In this document: positions 61,246 through 64,000 of the stretch, in pieces
Layout: every line of letters begins with the position of its first letter
How positions within the stretch are numbered: position 1 is the stretch's first letter
Assembly (NCBI GenBank): GCA_030018455.1
Contig: JASEFU010000003.1
Coordinates: forward strand, 62,001 to 126,000
Length of the DNA stretch: 64,000 nucleotides
Reading direction: 5' to 3'
Origin: Dehalococcoidia bacterium
Lineage (GTDB): Bacteria > Chloroflexota > Dehalococcoidia > DSTF01 > JALHUB01
The notes under the pieces: generated by a model
Seen by the model: the letters and a program-made list of their open reading frames with translations, nothing else
Databases searched by the model: none
Told to the model about the DNA's origin: nothing
Translations under genes and position numbers: made by a program

Positions 61246-61593
61246 CTAGGAGCCGGTCTCCTTTTTCTTCGTGCGGCGGGCCCGCGCCTTGGGGGCGGCG
61301 GGCGCCGGCTCCGCCGTCGCGGAGGCGGCAGCGGCGGCAGCCGCGTACTTCCTCATCAGCCGCGACTTGCGACGGGCCGCGTTGTTGGGATGTATAATCC
61401 CCTTCTCCGCCGCCTTGTCGAGCGCGCTCACGGCGTGGCGGACGGCCTTCTCCGCTTCTTCGAGCGCTCCCCCTTCGATCAGGGGAAGGGCCTTGCGGAC
61501 CTCCGTCCTGGTGGCGCTCCGCACAGACCTGTTTCGCTGACGGCGTCGCTCGGCCTGTCGCGCCCGCTTCGCCGGGGACCTGCTCTCTGCCAA
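61246..61593 (-). CDS. rpsT: Ribosomal protein bS20
   Basis: A 115-residue S20. The core RQAERRRQRNRSVRSATRTE, then VSALDKAAEKGIIHPNNAARRKSRL (in parts), is typical; S20 binds 16S rRNA in the small subunit. The C-terminus carries an additional 25-30 residue Ala/Pro/Lys-rich tail (AAAAAAASATAEPAPAAPKA), longer than the usual 85-90 residues. Confidence 0.95.
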   Translation of the reverse strand: MAESRSPAKRARQAERRRQRNRSVRSATRTEVRKALPLIEGGALEEAEKAVRHAVSALDKAAEKGIIHPNNAARRKSRLMRKYAAAAAAASATAEPAPAAPKARARRTKKKETGS

Positions 61594-61623
61594 GATAGTC
61601 TCTCCTCGTCCGGTCTGTTGACT

Positions 61624-61652
61624 ATATTAGAGCACCTCTCCCGTGGTGTCTA
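61624..61652 (-). promoter_or_regulatory. rpsT promoter
   Basis: TAGACA (61647-61652), a 17-base spacer and TAATAT (61624-61629) on the minus strand upstream of rpsT. Confidence 0.6.
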
Positions 61653-61694
61653 GGGATGCTATAATCTCTGCGAATCTCACAAACGAACGAGAGC

Positions 61695-63338
61695 ATGGAA
61701 GAGTCGAGGGCGCAGGGCCCCAGCGGTGGGCTTGCCGCCGCGGCCATCATCGTAGCGGTCGGTTTCTTCGGCAGCCGGCTGCTCGGTCTGCTCCGCACGG
61801 TCGCCATCGCCCAGGGCTTCGGCACCAGCCCCGAGCTCAGCGCCTACTGGGTTGCCTTTCGCCTGCCAGACATGGTGTTCCAGCTCCTGGCGGGCGCGAC
61901 CCTCGCCAGCGCCTTCATCCCCGTCTTCTCCCAGTACTATCTGCGACGCACGAGCGACGAGGCCTGGCGCCTCGCGAGCTCGGTGCTCAACCTCATCTTC
62001 CTTGCCACCATCGCCTTTGCCCTGGTCGGCTTCATCCTCGCGCCTTGGCTCGTCCCGATCATGGCCCCCGGCCTGGGAGAAGAATCGGGGCGCCAGGCGG
62101 AGCTTCACGCGCTCGCCGTCGATCTGACGCGGATAATGCTCATCTCCCCCGTCTTCTTCTCCGTGAGCGGCATGTTCATGGGAATACTGAATGCGCGGCA
62201 CCACTTCCTTTTCCCGGCGCTCGCTCCCTGGACGTACAACCTGTCGATCATCGTCGCCGCCCTCGTCTCCGACGACGTGCACGCGCTTGCCATCGGCGTC
62301 GTGGTCGGCTCGCTGCTCCACCTTCTTGTTCAGATACCGGCGCTCCGCCTGGTCGGCATGGCGTACCGGCCGGCGGCGGACTGGCGCGATGCGGGCGTGC
62401 GCGAGGTTGGGCGGCTCATGCTGCCGCGCGCCTTCGGGCTGGCGGCGGTGCAGCTCAATTTTCTCGTCACCATCTTCTTCGCCTCGCAGGTGAGCGATCA
62501 GGCGATATCGGCTGTGAACTACGCCTGGCTGATCGTCATGACGCCGCTGGGGCTGTTCGGCATGGCCATCTCTACTGCCGTCTTCCCCACGCTCGCCGAG
62601 CAAGCGGCGACGGAGAACATCAGCGAACTCAAGCGAATGCTCTCGCTCAGTCTCCGTCTGATACTCTTCCTCACGCTGCCCTCAAGCGTCGGTCTGATGA
62701 TCCTGGGGCGGCCGCTGCTGACGTTCTTCTTCGAGCACGGCGCCTTCACCGCCGCCTCCACCGACATCACGCTCGACGCCCTGGTCTTCTACGCGATGGG
62801 GCTCTTCGCGCTGGCCGGCACCGAGATCCTGAGCCGCGGCTTCTACGCCCTCTCCGACACGCGCACGCCGGTCAAATTCGCCGTCGTCTCGATGGTGGCG
62901 AACCTCATCCTCTGTCTGATACTGGTCAACCCGCTCGAAGTGCGTGGGCTTGGCCTTGCCTATTCTCTGAGCGCTGTCCTTGAGTTCGCGCTGCTGTTCT
63001 CCGTGCTGAGGCAGAGGCTGTCCGGCCTCGACGACCGGCAGGTGACCGCCTCCGCCGTCCGAACGGCAGGCGCCACCGTCCTGATGGCGGAGGTCGTTGG
63101 GCTGTTCGTCATGCTGCTGCATCTGTCGGGGCATCTGAACACGGGCAGCCTGGGCGATGCCTTCGTGGCGCTGGTCGGCGGCGGAGCCCTCGGCGCGGCC
63201 GTCTTCCTGTTCGGCGCCTCGGTGTTCGGAAGCGACGAGACCGGCGTCCTGCTGCGCCGCTTTCCCACGCTGCGGCTCCCGTTCGCATCCACCGCGGCCG
63301 GCGGCGCCGACGTGTCGGGCGAAGTCCGCTTCCCCTGA
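61695..63338 (+). CDS. murJ: Lipid II flippase MurJ
   Basis: A 547-residue MATE-like membrane protein with about fourteen hydrophobic segments. Typical MurJ features are VAIAQGFGTSPELSAYWVAFRLPD, the FQLLAGATLASAFIPVF stretch, and MFMGILNARHHFLFPALAPW, with GFYALSDTRTPVKFA later. It flips lipid II for peptidoglycan. A TATAAT box at 61660-61665 lies upstream without a clear -35. The divergent gene is rpsT. Confidence 0.93.
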   Translation: MEESRAQGPSGGLAAAAIIVAVGFFGSRLLGLLRTVAIAQGFGTSPELSAYWVAFRLPDMVFQLLAGATLASAFIPVFSQYYLRRTSDEAWRLASSVLNLIFLATIAFALVGFILAPWLVPIMAPGLGEESGRQAELHALAVDLTRIMLISPVFFSVSGMFMGILNARHHFLFPALAPWTYNLSIIVAALVSDDVHALAIGVVVGSLLHLLVQIPALRLVGMAYRPAADWRDAGVREVGRLMLPRAFGLAAVQLNFLVTIFFASQVSDQAISAVNYAWLIVMTPLGLFGMAISTAVFPTLAEQAATENISELKRMLSLSLRLILFLTLPSSVGLMILGRPLLTFFFEHGAFTAASTDITLDALVFYAMGLFALAGTEILSRGFYALSDTRTPVKFAVVSMVANLILCLILVNPLEVRGLGLAYSLSAVLEFALLFSVLRQRLSGLDDRQVTASAVRTAGATVLMAEVVGLFVMLLHLSGHLNTGSLGDAFVALVGGGALGAAVFLFGASVFGSDETGVLLRRFPTLRLPFASTAAGGADVSGEVRFP

Positions 63339-63467
63339 GCTAGAGCCGCAAGCGCCGTTTCCTGGACACACGCGCGGCCCGACCAAGCCGGACGGCGGCG
63401 TCCTTGCCCCGGCCCGGTCGTTCGGGTAACATGATTTAAGCCCCCATTCAATCAGGAGCATTCACGC

Positions 63468-64000
63468 ATGAAGGAATACAGGACAGAGGATATCCGCAAC
63501 ATCGCCCTCGTCGGCCATGGAGGAACCGGCAAGACTTCTTTCGCCGAGGCGGCTCTGTTCGTCAGCGGCGCCATCAGCCGGATCGGCCGCGTTGAAGACG
63601 GCACCACCACCTCCGATTACGACCCCGACGAAGCGAAGCGCAAGATAAGCATCAACCTGTCCCTTCTTCCCTGCGAGTGGAAAGGCAAGAAGCTGAACCT
63701 CATCGACACGCCGGGGTACGCCGACTTCGTGGGCGAGGTGAAGGCCGGTCTCCGCGCCGCCGACGCCGCCCTGCTTGTCGTCGACGCCTCTTCGGGAGTG
63801 GAGGTGGGCACCGAGATGTCGTGGTCCTACATCGACGAACGCGACCTGCCCCGCCTCATCCTCGTGAACCGCATGGACCGGGAGAACGCCGACTTCTTCC
63901 AGGCGCTAAACCAGATACAATCTTTCTTCGGCAAGCAATGCGTCCCTCTCCAGCTCCCTATCGGCAGGCAAAGCTCATTCGAGGGCGTCGTCGATCTCCT
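63468..64000 (+). CDS. fusA: Elongation factor G, FusA2-type (runs off the window)
   Basis: The first 177 residues of a translational GTPase. G1 is GHGGTGKTS, switch I is around VEDGTTTSDYDPDEAKR, G3 is DTPGYADF, and G4 is VNRMD (NKxD-like with Arg). The GHGG P-loop and SDYDPDE pattern are those of the FusA2 / EF-G type II subgroup rather than the main fusA next to rpsL/rpsG. AGGAG lies upstream of the ATG at 63468. Confidence 0.92.
   Translation, partial: MKEYRTEDIRNIALVGHGGTGKTSFAEAALFVSGAISRIGRVEDGTTTSDYDPDEAKRKISINLSLLPCEWKGKKLNLIDTPGYADFVGEVKAGLRAADAALLVVDASSGVEVGTEMSWSYIDERDLPRLILVNRMDRENADFFQALNQIQSFFGKQCVPLQLPIGRQSSFEGVVDL

Overview
The window is a 64 kb stretch of high-GC bacterial chromosome, coding-dense on both strands, with no phage, insertion sequence, CRISPR array or RNA operon visible. 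The content suggests a monoderm-like bacterium, most probably a Chloroflexota lineage, with a deep Actinomycetota-like lineage as the alternative. Supporting features are coenzyme F420 genes (npdG, cofE), peptidoglycan genes (lysA, murJ, a LytR-CpsA-Psr protein), CIRCE-controlled groESL, frequent GTG/TTG starts, and several surface proteins that end in a Thr/Pro-rich stalk plus one membrane anchor. This placement is inferred from gene content only; no search was possible.

Region by region. 1-4 kb: trxB (cut by the edge) and trxA, with a divergent CsoR-type regulator whose perfect operator lies inside the trxA promoter; then a translationally overlapped M20 peptidase / methyltransferase / plsX operon. 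4-13.4 kb: a thiamin block. A TPP riboswitch with a terminator platform precedes thiD, thiC, a small putative winged-helix ORF, a Nudix hydrolase, thiG, tenI, thiS and thiO; facing it are thiE and an ABC pyrimidine transporter thiYXZ. 13.5-16.2 kb: F420 genes and an MFS transporter, then a small field of palindromic repeats. 16.4-23.2 kb: M19 dipeptidase, ilvD, a GNAT enzyme, an Old Yellow Enzyme with a 4Fe-4S site, and a nitronate monooxygenase-type flavoprotein.

23.2-39.5 kb holds the most unusual genes. There is a 1377-residue alpha-2-macroglobulin/complement-like protein with an animal-type GCGEQ thioester and a C3-type histidine. Next is a four-gene selenium-metabolism cluster (YedE, TusA/YedF-like, cysteine desulfurase-like, DUF3343). 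Then comes an operon behind a strong promoter and a cobalamin riboswitch: a membrane-anchored alpha/alpha-barrel protein, EcfT, a fused EcfA ATPase, a membrane-anchored DUF4430-like protein and an ECF S component. The barrel and DUF4430-like proteins look like the two domains of animal intrinsic factor/transcobalamin encoded separately, so the operon is read here as a vitamin B12 capture-and-import system. An acyl-CoA ligase and a DUF11-type surface protein follow.

39.5-64 kb: a sugar-isomerase-like enzyme, glyA, ricT, holB, lysA, two divergent metallo-beta-lactamase-fold proteins, three tandem paralogous diguanylate cyclases sharing an unrecognised N-terminal sensor domain, an M16 peptidase, groL/groS with CIRCE, a zinc-ribbon protein, a moaD-moaE fusion, a ComFC-like protein, a hypothetical protein, an LCP protein, rpsT, murJ and the start of a FusA2-type elongation factor G.
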